From assembly GCA_023213395.1 (NCBI GenBank), contig CM041465.1:164927741-164991740 (forward strand): DNA of 64,000 nt. The letters are read 5' to 3'. Below the pieces are notes generated by a model. It searched no databases and had not been told where the DNA came from. It worked only from the letters and a program-made list of their open reading frames with translations. Source of the DNA: Cycas panzhihuaensis (Eukaryota > Cycadophyta). This document shows positions 44,720 to 55,831 of the stretch, one piece after another (position 1 is the stretch's first letter; each line of letters opens with the position of its first letter). Both the position numbers and the translations under genes were made by a program.

Positions 44720-45068
44720 TGTTAATGTGGCAGTTAATTATTAAGCCACTTAGTTAATATTAATGTGGTTTAATTAAGTGAAAAGGTGCGAAGCCAAAAG
44801 GTGTGACTTATTCAGAGGGTCACAACCCTAATTGAGTGACAGGCCTTGTGCATTCAACATCTAAAGATCATTGTATCAATCCATTGTGCAATAATCTAAG
44901 ATATCCATCAAGGATCCTTTTGTGGTGGGTTTTTTCTCGAAAGGGTTTTTCTACATAAATCCTATGTACTGTGCATCTGTTTTCTGTGTGTATATTTGTT
45001 TGCTTGCTGTGTATGGTAAAAGATTTTGCAGTTGGGAACATTTGTGTATGATTTCATGTTCCCGAACA
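44720..45068 (+). repeat. 5' LTR of Copia I
   Basis: It starts TGTTAATGTGGCAG and ends TTCCCGAACA. It lacks 27 bp that the 3' LTR has at 50546-50572, including the TATA box. The deletion point is at 44840/44841. Confidence 0.92.
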
Positions 45069-45080
45069 TGGTATTAGAGC
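45069..45080 (+). other. Primer-binding site of Copia I
   Basis: TGGTATTAGAGC, directly after the LTR; the same variant as in Copia H. Confidence 0.9.
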
Positions 45081-46370
45081 CGTAGGGTCCTACACAGCTA
45101 AGGCCTGGCGTTGAGCAGAGCGGTGTGATCGTTGGTTGCCGGGTAACGCTGTCTAACCCAATACGAGTCTTGAGGGTCCATCAACCCCAACAACGTACAG
45201 AATCAGGCACAGTGTATTGGTGGAGGTTAAAGCAGTGAAGATCACTATTCAACAAAACATAAGGGTTATTGGAGTCAATATTCAGGTGTAAAGTCCACAT
45301 TTGTAGTCAGAGTTGGCTCGTCGAGGGCCATCCGAAGCCGATTGAAGGTCTGTTGCAAAGATTGATGCTTGTACAGCACGCATTGATGGTGATTCAGCGA
45401 CTTTAAGGACAACCAAGCGTGTAGGTTCATTATATTCCTCATCAAAATACCATAAAAATCGATAAAAAAGGGGTAATTTTTGGTACTGCTTGCTATCAAA
45501 CCTTCGTGCAAGCACCAGTGGACATGATTGAAGCCCGAATTGGCAGTTTTCTATCTAAATATAAGTGTTGGGTTGAAATTTACAGCAGTAAAAGGCTATT
45601 TTTATTGAATTTTCTCCATATTTATGAGGATTTTGGAGACTAGTGTACACATATTGAGCCTAGAAACAACCATATTGAGGTTGGCCAGGTACTTATTAAC
45701 ATACTTGGGCGAGTTTGAGTAGTCACTGGGTTGTGTTTGTGTTGTTCTGGCTCTCTTAAGTGTTGGTTGGGCGGAATTCAAGTTGGTTAGGCACTATTTA
45801 AGGTGATTGGGCGCTAATTACGTTGATTGGGCATATAAAAACTGTGGCTGGGTGTCTATCTTTGTTGGCTAGGTTGTCCAATGCATGGCTGGGCTGTGTG
45901 CGAGTCTCTAACCAGCCGTACAAAGTCAATTGAAGGTCTAGTTTCTACACGCAGTCCATGTATACTCAGCAGCAGCCGCACCTTCATATTTCTCCACGTG
46001 AAGAGTAGGAGATATCATAAGTGAAGATATTTGGAGTGTTTTTGGTCCGTTCTGAGCACGAATCGAGGGGATTTTTTGTGTTTTTGACTTGGTGACCATG
46101 CACTATAGCGGTGTGGATCCGTCCTTGGTTTTGGCGCACATGTTTTTTAGCCTTTGTTAGTGTCAATTGTGACATTTAATGGCTATTTAAGGTCGCTTGT
46201 TGACGGTTGAGAAGGCATAAACAGTCGATGGCTCACTTAACGTGGGTATAGTAGGTGTTGGGTGCCTTTGGAAGCGTGCTCGTGAGGCAGAGGAAGACAC
46301 AGGGGTCCAATTTTGTCCTGCATACGTTCGTTTTGGTGTTGTTAACCCATATTGAAGCCTGTTTCTCGAG
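45081..46370 (+). other. Leader of Copia I
   Basis: 1.3 kb between primer-binding site and gag. Repeated GGTTGGGCG-type words occur at about 45700-45900 (GTTGGTTGGGCGG, GGTTAGGCAC, GATTGGGCGC, GATTGGGCAT). No coding signal. Confidence 0.5.
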
Positions 46371-47190
46371 ATGGAGTGCATTATGCCCAAAGTTATCTTC
46401 AATGGTAACAATTTCAGCGAGTGGAAGGCCAATATGGAACTTATTCTGATGGTGAATCAACTATGGGGAATCACCAAGGCAAAAGTGGACGCGATTCCAT
46501 TAGACCATAAGGAGCGTATTCATCTCAAATAGAAGCAATTTATAGCCGTGGGACTGTTGAAACTGTCACTGGCGCCGGACCACAGAGCGTTGGTTCACAA
46601 TCTAGACGAACCAGCTGAGATATGGAAAAAACTGTGTGATACATTTGAAAAGAAGCAAACAAACAAACGTCTGGCACTGATGTTGGAATTACTCAACTCG
46701 TGTGTGGAGGATGAGAACATCAACTCCTACCTTAACAAGATTACTAACTTGAAGAATAAGCTAAAGAAACTAAAGCCAAACTCGATCGATGATGCATTGC
46801 TATTCACAATAATCATGTTGAAATTGCCGGCTGCCTTTGCCACATTCCAGACCATTTATGGTAGAGATGAAGTGATAGAAGTAGAGACGTTTGATGGGTT
46901 TAAAAACCTGGTTCTAGTAGAGAATGCCAAGCTCAAACATCATGGTATGCTTGGAGGTTCTGGTTCAAGTTAGGCCCTAGCCATGAAAACTCAGAGGAAA
47001 GAGGCCACTAAGGAGAAGATCACACAGAGGTCAGGAGAAAGTTCTCAAGACAAAAGGAAGTTCAAAGGGAAATGCAATTACTGCAAGAAGGATGGTCACC
47101 GCGAGAAGAACTATTGGTTCAAGCGTCGTAACAAGCACAAAATCAACCAGGATGATAAAGGGAAGAACATTGCTGCTCACTGTATCTGAG
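46371..47190 (+). pseudogene. Copia I gag
   Basis: It begins MECIMPKVIFNGNNFSEWKA and continues NQLWGITKAKVDAIP. After a stop near 46531, an open frame of 141 codons follows (46548-46973): LDEPAEIWKKLCDTFEKKQ, YLNKITNLKNKLKKL, and an LPAAFATFQTIYGRDEV block. A basic region with a zinc knuckle missing its last Cys (CNYCKKDGHREKNY) is at 47073-47115. This is the UBN2-type Copia gag. Confidence 0.88.
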
Positions 47191-48628
47191 CAAAAGCCTT
47201 ATCAGTCGAATCCGATCAGAGAGATTATTGGGTGCTTGACTCTGGAGTGCAGAAGCATATTTCTTACTAGAGGCGGAACTTTGATACGATGACTTCAAAT
47301 CAAAGTGGTGCTCAGATTGTCCTTGGTAATGCTCACGTCTTGCCGGTAGAAGGTATCGGTGAAGTTTCCATTGTAGGACGTAAATTTACCGGAGTATATT
47401 ATGTACCAAAGATGCAGTTGAACCTTCTTTCAGCCCAGGAGATCTGCAAACAAAGTATGAAGGTAGAGCTCTATGATGACAAATGGCTGATTAAGGATTC
47501 GAAATAGAACTTTGTTGTCATAGCTACTGGGAAAGTCCAGAACAACTTCTAGGTGTTTGAAATGTTTCAGTCTTAGAAGAAGTCTTACACCTTTGTTGCC
47601 AGTGCGAATGACGTAAGTTGTGGTACAACCACCTCGGTCACCGTAATTATAGGAGTATTGCACTATTGAAGACGTTGAAGATGGTGGAAGGATTGTCATC
47701 GGTTACTTGCTCAAATGGTGTGTGCGAAGGGTGTATGTATGGCAAGCATCATCGCTACCCTTTTGCTCAGGATAATGCCTAGACAGCCAAGCAGAAGCTG
47801 GAGCTTGTGCATTTAGATCTAATGGGCCCTCTTCCTAACCCTCCGATATCTGGAGCCCATTATACCCTTGTATTTGTAGATGACTATACTAGGAAGGCCT
47901 GGGTTTACTTTCTCAAGAACAAGTCAGACGTATTTGATTGCTTTCGTGACTAGAAAGCAATGGTTGAAAATGAAAGTAATAAGAAAATAAAGTCGTTAAG
48001 AAGTGATAATGGCAAGGAATACGACAACAATGCATTCAATTAGTTTTGTCGCGATCATGGTATAAAGAGGGAATTTACGGTCCCATATACCCCACAACAG
48101 AATGGAGTTGCTGAAAGAAAAAACCGTACCATGATGGAGATGGCGAGGTGTATGGTGCATCTTTGAAAACACCGCCTTTGAAATTTTGGGCAGAAGTTGT
48201 GGTGACTGTTGTTTATATTTTGAACCAGGTACCCACTCAAGCAGTTCGCAACATGACCCCCGAAGAGAAATGGACCGGTCGTAAACCTATCATTAGTCAT
48301 TTAAGAACGTTTGGGTGTATTGCATACGCCCACATCCCAGATGATACCCGAAAGAAGCTGGATCGGAAAAGTCTAAAGTGTATATTCATGGGTATTGCAT
48401 AGAGAACAAAGCCTATAGACTATGGGATCCACAGGGGAAGAAGATTGTGGTTAGTCGGGATGTCAAATTTGATGAGACATCGACGTATCATGCTGACCAA
48501 TCATCAAAGGAGCCTTTTTACCCCCCCTACTCCCATTCTCAGATTCATCAAGCGAAGAGGACAATGAGCCAGCCGCTGAAACACCTAAGGAAGCAGGATC
48601 GAGTGGGACGAGTAACAGTAAGGAGCTG
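47191..48628 (+). pseudogene. Copia I protease and integrase
   Basis: The protease box YWVLDSGVQKHIS is at about 47226-47264. LGNAHVLPVEGIGEV and the YYVPKMQLNLLSAQEICK block follow. The integrase zinc region (NHLGHRNYRSIALL ... CSNGVCEGCMYGKHHRYPF) is near 47627-47765. The core has VDDYTRKAWVYFL and LRSDNGKEYDNNAF, with TPQQNGVAERKNRTMMEMAR near 48087-48150. Frameshifts and stops recur. The C-terminal blocks are at 48148-48656. Confidence 0.88.
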
Positions 48629-50340
48629 TTGCGAGTTGAAGTACCTCCAGCAATGAGTCCTTCAATACCTTTATGGGCAAGGAAGACTATAGAAGATTCC
48701 GGTGTGGCGATGCAAACCTTAACTCATGATCGAAGAACACAAAGTCAACATGCCAATCGAACTCTGTTGGTAGACACCAATGACTCCAGTGATCCGGATT
48801 TATTCGATGAAGCGAAAGGAGATCCAAGATGGAGAGCTACAATGGAGGAGAAGTATAGTTCTTTGCTAAAGAACAACACGTGGGATTTAGTTCCACTACC
48901 TCTGACAAAGAATCTTGTAGGATGCAAGTGGGTCTACAAGACAAAGTTCCACTCTAATGGAGAGGTGGACAAGTTTAAGGCCAGACTTGTTGCACAGGGA
49001 TTCAAGCAAAAAGAAGGAATTGACTATGAGGAAACATTTGCACCAATCTCCAGAATGACAACGATCCGATTGTTGATTTCCTTAGCAGCAGCTTATGGTT
49101 GGGAGTTACATCAAATAGACGTAAAGTCTGCATTCCTTGATGGAGATCTAAAGGAGGAGATATATATGTCGTAGCCTCTAGGATTCGTTAAGGATGGCCA
49201 AGAGCATCTTGTGTGCCGTTTGAAGAAGTCGATCTATGGCCTGAAACAAGCACCCTGTGCTTAGTATGAAAAGATGGATGCAAAGTTGAAAGTTGAAGGT
49301 TTCAAGATTTCTGAACTCGACCTAAATCTGTATGTGAAGAAAAGAGGGACTTCAATAGTAGCTTGTGTAGTGTATATGGATGATTTGATCATCAGCGGTA
49401 ACTGTGGCAAGGCTATTGCTAAAGTCAAATCCAATCTGAGAGCTTCATTTGATATGACAGACCTTGCGAGACTTCACTACTTCTTGGGCATTCAAGTCAG
49501 GCAGATGGATGATAGGATTGTGTTGCTGCAGTCTCAATATGTGAAGAACTTGCTGGAGAAATTTGGAATGCAGAATTGCAAACCAATTGCAACACCATGT
49601 GTAAAAGGCGCTAAGTTGCAGAAGGATATGGCCAAGCACTCTCTAGATGGCACAAAGCATCGCCAGTTGGTAGGGAGTCTGATCTATTTGACTCGTACCA
49701 GGCCTGATATCGCACACATTGTCGGGTTGGTTTCCCGCTACATGCAAAATCCTCAAGAGCCTCATTTGGTTGCAGCGAAGCGGATTCTGAAGTATTTGAA
49801 GGGGATTATCAATCTTGGTCTCGAATACCATCAAGGTGAAGAGATACAATTGCACGACTACACAGATGCTGATTGGGGAGGAGATTCCAACGATCAGAAG
49901 TACACTGTTGGATACCTGTTTGGTGTTGGCAATGGATTTGTTTCGTGGCAATCGAAGAAGCAGCAGACAGTGGCACTCTCTTCTACAAAAGCAGAATATC
50001 AAGGACTCAGTGCAGGTGCGAAGGAAGTCGTATGGTTGCAAGATCTCTTGGAGTTTCTTGGAGTTTCAAATGGACACCCGATTATCATTGTTGATAACCA
50101 AAGTACCATTCGCCTATCAAAGAATCTAGAGTTTCATGCGCGTACGAAGCACATTGAGATTTAGCACCATTACATTCATGAACAGATCAAATCAGGGAAG
50201 CTGCAGGTCGGCTACTATCCGAGTGAATTCCAGCTTGCAGACGTGTTCACCAAATCTCTCACTGAAAATCAATTCACGAAGATGTGTACCAGACTTGGAC
50301 TCACCAATGTTATCCTTGAGGGGGGATGTATCGACAAGGA
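48629..50340 (+). pseudogene. Copia I reverse transcriptase and RNase H
   Basis: RT opens with WRATMEEKYSSLLKNNTWDL. GFKQKEGIDYEETFAPISRM and QIDVKSAFLDGDLKEEIYM follow. Two stops lie around 49172-49174 and 49262-49264. The frame 49274-50164 then carries the catalytic VVYMDDLIISG, RPDIAHIVGLVSRYMQNP and the RNase H motifs DADWGGD, KKQQTVALSSTKAEYQ and IIVDNQSTIRL. It is the most intact RT-RNase H of the window but is stopped in several places. Confidence 0.9.
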
Positions 50341-50413
50341 TAAAGAAGCTGCCAGATAGTCTCAGCCTTTGTGATAGCATAACTGTTGCAGTTGGCAGGC
50401 TCCTCACATTCAC

Positions 50414-50424
50414 ATTAAGGGGGA
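50414..50424 (+). other. Polypurine tract of Copia I
   Basis: ATTAAGGGGGA directly before the 3' LTR start TGTTAATG. Confidence 0.85.
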
Positions 50425-50800
50425 TGTTAATGTGGCAGTTAATTATTAAGCCACTTAGTTAATGTTAATGTGGTTTAATTAAGTAAAAGGGTGCGAAGCC
50501 AAAAGGTGTGACTTATTCGGAGGGTCACAACCCTAATTGAGTGACACCTCTTCAAAGAGTATAAATGCCTTGAGGCCTTGTGTATTCAACATCCAAAGAT
50601 CATTGTATCAATCCATTGTGCAATAATCTAAGAGATACATCAAGGATCTTTTTGTGCTGGGTTTTTTTCCGAAAGGGTTTTCCCACGTAAATCTTGTGTA
50701 CTGTGCATCTGTTTTTTGTGTGTATATTTGTTTGCTTGCTATGTATGGTAAAAGATTCTGCAGTTGGGAACATTTGTGTATGATTTCATATTCTCAAACA
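50425..50800 (+). repeat. 3' LTR of Copia I
   Basis: 376 bp, ending TTCTCAAACA. It keeps the TATA box TATAAAT at 50560-50566 that the 5' LTR has lost. Confidence 0.92.
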
Positions 50801-50805
50801 AGGAT

Positions 50806-51098
50806 TTAAAAGAAAATGTGGAGAATGAAAGTGGTTAAAGGTTGGAAATCCTCAAATCAAATAATGGGGGAAAATACATCTCAAAAGAATTTATGCAATA
50901 TTATAAAGACCACAAAATCAACAAACAATTGACTACAATATACACACCTCAGCAAAATGGAGTTGTGGAGAAGATGAATGAGACTTTGGTAGAAAAAGCC
51001 AAGACCATGATGAAAGGTAAAAATCTCCCATAATCATTTTAAGCAGAAGCTACATATACAACTTATCTGACAAATCAAAATTCCACAAATGTTGTCTG
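50806..51098 (+). pseudogene. Copia H integrase core, between insertions I and J
   Basis: It reads RLEILKSNNGGKYISKEFMQ, then the TPQQNGVVEKMNETLVEKAK block, then a decayed AEATYTTYLTNQ segment. The SDNGGEY motif has become SNNGGKY, losing both acidic residues. It is cut by element J, whose target copy GTCTG is at 51094-51098. Confidence 0.87.
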
Positions 51099-51453
51099 TG
51101 TTGAAATATTCAAAGGAGATCATTCAAGATTCAAGAAAAATGAAACAAAATTCATGGACATAATATGATAGCATTAACTCATAATGAAAGTGATTACATC
51201 ACAATGTCTCCACAACAATAATATCATAATGGATTACATATTGACTCAATGCGAACTACTCTACCTCAACCACTTATTTATATATCATAAGGGAGAGAGA
51301 GTAGTAAGACTTGTGTTACATGTGGGACAAATGACCTCCAATACAACTAATGACATATAACTTACTTATTGACCAATAACCTAATGACCACTTACTTGCA
51401 CAAATATGCATTACATACTTAGACATTAACACATTAAACATTATCTTCCAACA
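51099..51453 (-). repeat. 3' LTR of element J
   Basis: The minus strand begins TGTTGGAAGATAATG and ends ATATTTCAACA; a TATATAAATAAG element lies near 51270-51282. It pairs with 62547-62899. Confidence 0.92.
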
Positions 51454-51495
51454 CCTTCCCATAATGTTTAATGTCAAGACAATAAAAATTGAATT

Positions 51496-52608
51496 CTAAG
51501 ACACCATGACACTAAGTATTGTGGACTGACTAAAACTGACATATGACTCCACATGAAGCATCGTTTTGAATTTACAATGCTTTGATCTTGGAATGGTCTT
51601 GAAGACAATATCTTCACTTTGATCTTCATCTTGATTCCTACAACATTGTCCTTGAGGTAGTCTTTTGGGGTGATGGTCCTTGAGATTAACTTTCTTTATC
51701 TTCATGTGCAAGAATGAATCCTTTGTCATGTGAAATGTGTAGTAGATCCTAGTCAAATCAACTCGAGCTTGGTGTAGACCTATCAAGAGATCCTGTATGT
51801 ACTCATCAAAAACATCTTGGAATTTGAGGTGTATATCAAGTATGTCTTCAGTCACCGGTTCAGTCATCACTTGCTTGTCTTCATTTTCTTCAACATATGA
51901 GTGATCAACATCTATTGAACCAATGTCAAAATTTAAAGATATGTCAACAAAAGAAGAACCAATATCACTTGAAATATGAGTATCAACATCTTGTATGTGT
52001 TTCTCCTCTTGATTAGTACTTTCAATAATAATTCCTTCAACTTTTAGTAGAAAATCTTCATGAACTTGTGAGCAATTTGGATTAGAACCAATAATCGAAT
52101 CAAGAATTGACTCGATAACATTTTCAAAAGAACAAACAGATTTGACTTCATCCTCCCTTGAAGCAATAGATTCATTTAGGGAAATTTTTATTACATGATT
52201 ATCTTCATTAGTGGCCAAATCATCAACCTCATTGTGCTTACCAATCTCAACAACACATTCAAGAGTAGTTTCATCACCTTTATTGGTAATCTTTTCAATT
52301 TCTTGACATACCTATACATTTGCATCACCTATATTGTCTTTATCATCTTTCTTATCTATATTGTAGTCATCAACAACTCTGTTTGCTATTTGGTTATTTT
52401 TCTTAAAACTTTCCTCCTCTTCTTCATTAATCAATGCAATACCATCAAGAATAACTTCCCATAACCCTTTAGCACTAAATATGCATTCCATTTTAATTTC
52501 CTAAAAACGAAAATTTGTCCCCATATACTTGGGTAAAGGGAAAGGATAATCTGTCAACCAATATTCATTTCTTTCAGGCAAAAAAACTATGACGTCACTC
52601 AACTCCAT
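51496..52608 (-). pseudogene. Element J gag-like protein
   Basis: The start at 52608 reads MELSDVIVFLPERNEYW, and K starts MELSEVITFVPEKNEH. PKYMGTNFRF, then KMECIFSAKGLWEVILDG, resembles Copia gag N-termini. An acidic middle follows, open for 240 codons from 52218. The C-terminus has QDVFDEYIQDLLIGLHQ and the basic IVFKTIPRSKHCKFK motif shared with A1 and K. Only two in-frame stops in about 370 codons. The function after the gag-like start is unknown. Confidence 0.6.
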
Positions 52609-53095
52609 GATGTTTGAATGAGCTAATCAAAAGTACATTATGCCGGATTCATGCACCCTCTTCTACCTAAAAAAAATTTGTCAAATCAGTAGAAAAATAC
52701 CTCAAATCACATACTAAAACGTCCATCTTTGAAATACGGTTCCAACACCTTAGACAATTTAGAAAATGGATTCTTGGACGGAGAGATATAAAGCAAAATG
52801 TGCAAGAACCCCTTTTGAAGAACAATTTCAAGTTAATAGAAGATTAGTCCCTATAATAAATTAGAAACTGGTCATACTAAGCCTTCATATGACCACTAGC
52901 TTAACGACAAGGGAGCTAGCAGATTTCAACCTGAATTCCAATCCAATTTAATTCAGTTCAACTTTGCAAAAATAATTAAATTCGCCCTAGTGGACTTGAA
53001 GTCCATGGATTCCAAACTGAGTTTCAATTTAATTAAATTAATCTTATAATTTCAAAAAATAATTCCCCTTTTGCATCGAATTGCAGAAGATTCGT
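52609..53095. other. Leader of element J, unassigned part
   Basis: No coding signal recognised between the gag-like start and the captured gene piece. Confidence 0.4.
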
Positions 53096-53139
53096 AAACC
53101 ATATTAGCCGAGGAAGAATTGCAGTACCGAGATATGTGG

Positions 53140-53381
53140 GTCTGTGCATTTCCAAAGTTTCCTGATTCCATCACGGAAATCTCCGATGTCTCTGTTGGAG
53201 TCGCAAAGCAATGATACGCAGCGTGGAATTTTACAAAGAGAGGAAGACGTTGGGGTTGACGAAACCATGGTTGGTCGTCATTTCCATGGACTGCATTACT
53301 TCATCCCACGTCTCGTGTTCGATCTGTGATCTGTCATTGACCCATGGTCTATTTCAAGAGGTTTGCAACGAAGGCTACTGA
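53140..53381 (+). pseudogene. Captured F-box/kelch-like gene piece, first part, in element J
   Basis: The plus-strand frame from about 53206 reads SRKAMIRSVEFYKERKTLGL, then TKPWLVV. This resembles the segment just after the F-box of plant F-box/kelch proteins (W--AI-S-EFY-ERK--G). The frame stays open up to the K insertion. After removing K it continues at 57627 (RVAAIEESLVFYGGKKLTS), which has the Gly-Gly pair of a kelch strand. It is antisense to J. The family assignment is tentative. Confidence 0.4.
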
Positions 53382-53758
53382 TGTTAGAATATAATGTTTA
53401 ATGTATATGTGTCTAAGTGTCTTAAAGTCAATAGTCACAGTCTTAAGTATTAAGGTGTAGGAGTCATACCTTATAATAATATTGTGTGGAAAGTTAGAAG
53501 GTCATTAGTTGGTAAAATGTCATTGGTTAAGTTAAAGGTAATTGTCCCACATGCATTACTTCTCTTATGTGTCCTCCCACCTATTTTGTATATAAAGGTG
53601 GTCGAGGTAGTGTATAGAAACAAGTCATCATTGGGATTCTTGTTGAGTCTATGGTGCATTAATGTTCTGATATAATCTGTTTGTGTTATGTTAATACAAG
53701 CATTGCTTTGTTCATTGATATTGTTGGAGTTGAATGCATTCCATGTTAAAATCTAATA
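53382..53758 (+). repeat. 5' LTR of element K
   Basis: It begins TGTTAGAATATAATG and ends ATCTAATA (terminal CA changed to TA). TATA box TATATAAAG at 53589-53597. Confidence 0.92.
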
Positions 53759-53770
53759 TGGTATCAGAGC
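53759..53770 (+). other. Primer-binding site of element K
   Basis: TGGTATCAGAGC, a perfect match to the plant initiator tRNA-Met primer site, directly after the LTR. Confidence 0.95.
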
Positions 53771-55140
53771 AGGCCATCCTGCAGTAAGAAGAAGATTGAG
53801 AGAGAAGAAGCCCAGTAAAGGACAAAGTGTTTAAGCAAGGAGGTGGCTCCATCAAGTCAGTTACCAGATCTGGAGATCAAATTAAAAGAGAAGGTTCAAG
53901 GCCCTATGTGCCAGACAATATCACTTCTTTATTGTGTTATCATTTATCTTGGAGATTGAGGCCAGCATGTATGGGAAAGCAATGACATTAAAGTTGTTTT
54001 TAAGAATTGATATTCGAGGTTGTTCATTGGATCAATGTTTTTTATAACACATCCATGGAAATCCACCTACCTGTGTTTGTTAGTTGATTTAGGGTTTGGT
54101 GAAACCCTAGCTTTCCACTAGTCCTAAGTAAATATTGGGATGAAAAAGGTAAATACTCCTTTACCTTTTATGACCATTAAGGCGAAAGAATTGTTGTTGC
54201 CTAGGCTTGCTATGAGGAGGTTTTGTTTGTGAGCTGCCCAGATTACTCCATCTAAGCATCTCTCCTTCTTAGCTAATAGAGGATTTAGACGCTCCATTAT
54301 TAACAAAGGTCTGTCCAGTGTGCCAAGCTTCATTTCTAGACCCACATTACAGTCACCAATAATATAAGGCTCGGGTTGAGTAAAAGTAGATCGCAAACTG
54401 TGGTGCAGAGAAACCTTGGATCAAGTTGTCTACTGTTGAAGACATTTACTCAGGTACTATCAACCATCATGCCATTTGGAGCAATTACCTTGGCTTTGTA
54501 AGTCGATGCAGGAGGGCCCACATTGGTGACAATTCTTATGAAGAACGTCAAGAGTTTGGAAGATTTGGTCTAATCAAAAACTACAAAGAATGAAGGATAA
54601 TTGAGTTTTCCTAGATGTCCTCTAGAAGTAGGGTACTTGACAGGCTTATGTGCAATAATAAGAATGACTTGTATGGATTCTACAATTTGGGCAGTGCTCC
54701 GTTTCTGTAGGCACTGTTAATTCCACTGAAGAAGCTCATCTCCTTTCCCTGGTTTGTTTGAGTGGAACATTCGATTCATATATACTTTCTCAAGGTCCAT
54801 TCAAGTCCTATTCTGATTCTGTATACTGTTCGTATGTTGACGTTTGGAGCGTTTCCAACATTCACTTGCCCTTCACCAGCATTCAGCTTGTCATCTAAGC
54901 ATTCACTTGACCAGCATACAACTTGTCGTCTGGGGTTGATATTTGAAGGAGGTTCTACTGGAATGGCTGGATTGCTAGCCCTCACATATATAGTTGTTGT
55001 TATTGTCGAAATCATGTTTCCCATCATGATGATGTAATTTCCAAAGACTTCGAGGATAAGGAGAGTCTGATTATTAAGGACAGTTGTATCCACGTCATCC
55101 CCTTCCTTGATGTTTTTATTGTTCAAGTTGAGCACAAGTT
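53771..55140 (+). other. Leader of element K, unassigned part
   Basis: It holds two fairly long minus-strand frames (54124-54396, 90 codons; 54776-55135, 119 codons). Neither is recognisable. Given the EB1 piece next to them they may be captured host sequence or UTR. No better assignment. Confidence 0.35.
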
Positions 55141-55146
55141 CAATCC

Positions 55147-55391
55147 ATTAATGAACAGATCACATAACTGAAGCTTTATGTAGACAATTTGGAGAAGGAA
55201 AGAGATTTCTACCTTACTAAACTTTGGGATATTGAAATTCTTTGCCAGGACCCGGAATTGGAACATCTTCCAGTGACAATAGCTGTTCAAGAAATTTTGT
55301 ATGCTGCAGATAATAATAATTCTGTACTTGTTGAAACTCAAGCCATAGTTAGCAGAGCTTCATTAGCAGGCATTTCTAGCAAACTATTATA
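55147..55391 (+). pseudogene. EB1: Captured EB1 C-terminal domain in element K
   Basis: EB1 proteins track growing microtubule ends. The reading LEKERDFYLTKLWDIEILCQ, followed by DPELEHLPVTIAV and EILYAADNN, is the EB homology domain (usual pattern LEKERDFYF-KLR-IE-LCQ). The frame is open from 55189 to the stop at 55389-55391; an upstream stop interrupts just before LKLYVDN. The N-terminal calponin-homology domain is missing. In plant genes this domain is normally split from the rest by introns; none is visible in this 245-bp stretch. Sense to K. Confidence 0.8.
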
Positions 55392-55831
55392 ACTTGATGA
55401 TTTTGCAGTGTCTCTTCAGTAGCAGTTATAGTGAGATCTGTCCTACTAGTATACAGTTTTTCAACCTCCAGATTTCTTGCAGCATGATATATTTTGTCTG
55501 TTCCATGTGAAGTGGAAGCATCTAACATGACTACTTCTGATGTATGAGCCTCTGAGATGATTTGTGATGTATTATGGGAGCTCTTGGTGTCTCACATAAT
55601 CTATCACTCTCAACAATAGTGTGGCCTATATTAACTGCCTCATGAGAAGATGTTTTGTTTCCATCCCCTGTGACTTCAGATTTGTCTAAGGTAAGCAAAG
55701 AAGATTTTGACCAAAATTTGATCGATAGCAAGGGAACAAGGACAAATTATTTAGTAGAGATATTTGGCTTATCATAGCTATGAAGACATAAATTTTGGGG
55801 AATGTTCTTTTGCTCATCTTAACCACACAAT
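55392..55831 (+). other. Leader of element K between the EB1 piece and gag
   Basis: No coding signal recognised; it may contain EB1 3' sequence. Confidence 0.4.

Larger units (their letters stand above)
44720..50800 (+). mobile_element. Ty1/Copia element I, complete structure
   Basis: A 5' LTR (349 bp), primer-binding site, leader, gag, pol, polypurine tract and 3' LTR (376 bp) are all present. Flanking 5-mers are AGGAG and AGGAT. It lies inside Copia H between protease and integrase. RT-RNase H is open for 296 codons at 49274-50164. It is distinct in sequence from the other Copia elements (YMDD box, VLDSG protease). Confidence 0.92.

Noticed and set aside
49643-50129. Several long frames overlapping Copia I RNase H
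   Set aside because: They are out-of-frame or antisense readings of the well-matched RT-RNase H frame at 49274-50164.
44720-50800. Reading Copia I as an active element because of long open stretches and paired LTRs
   Set aside because: Stops in gag, integrase and RT, and a 5' LTR without its TATA box, make it inactive.
52195-52464. Hydrophobic 89-codon plus-strand frame that looks like a membrane protein
   Set aside because: It is antisense to the acidic gag-like gene of element J; A/G-rich coding sequence gives a Phe/Ile-rich shadow.
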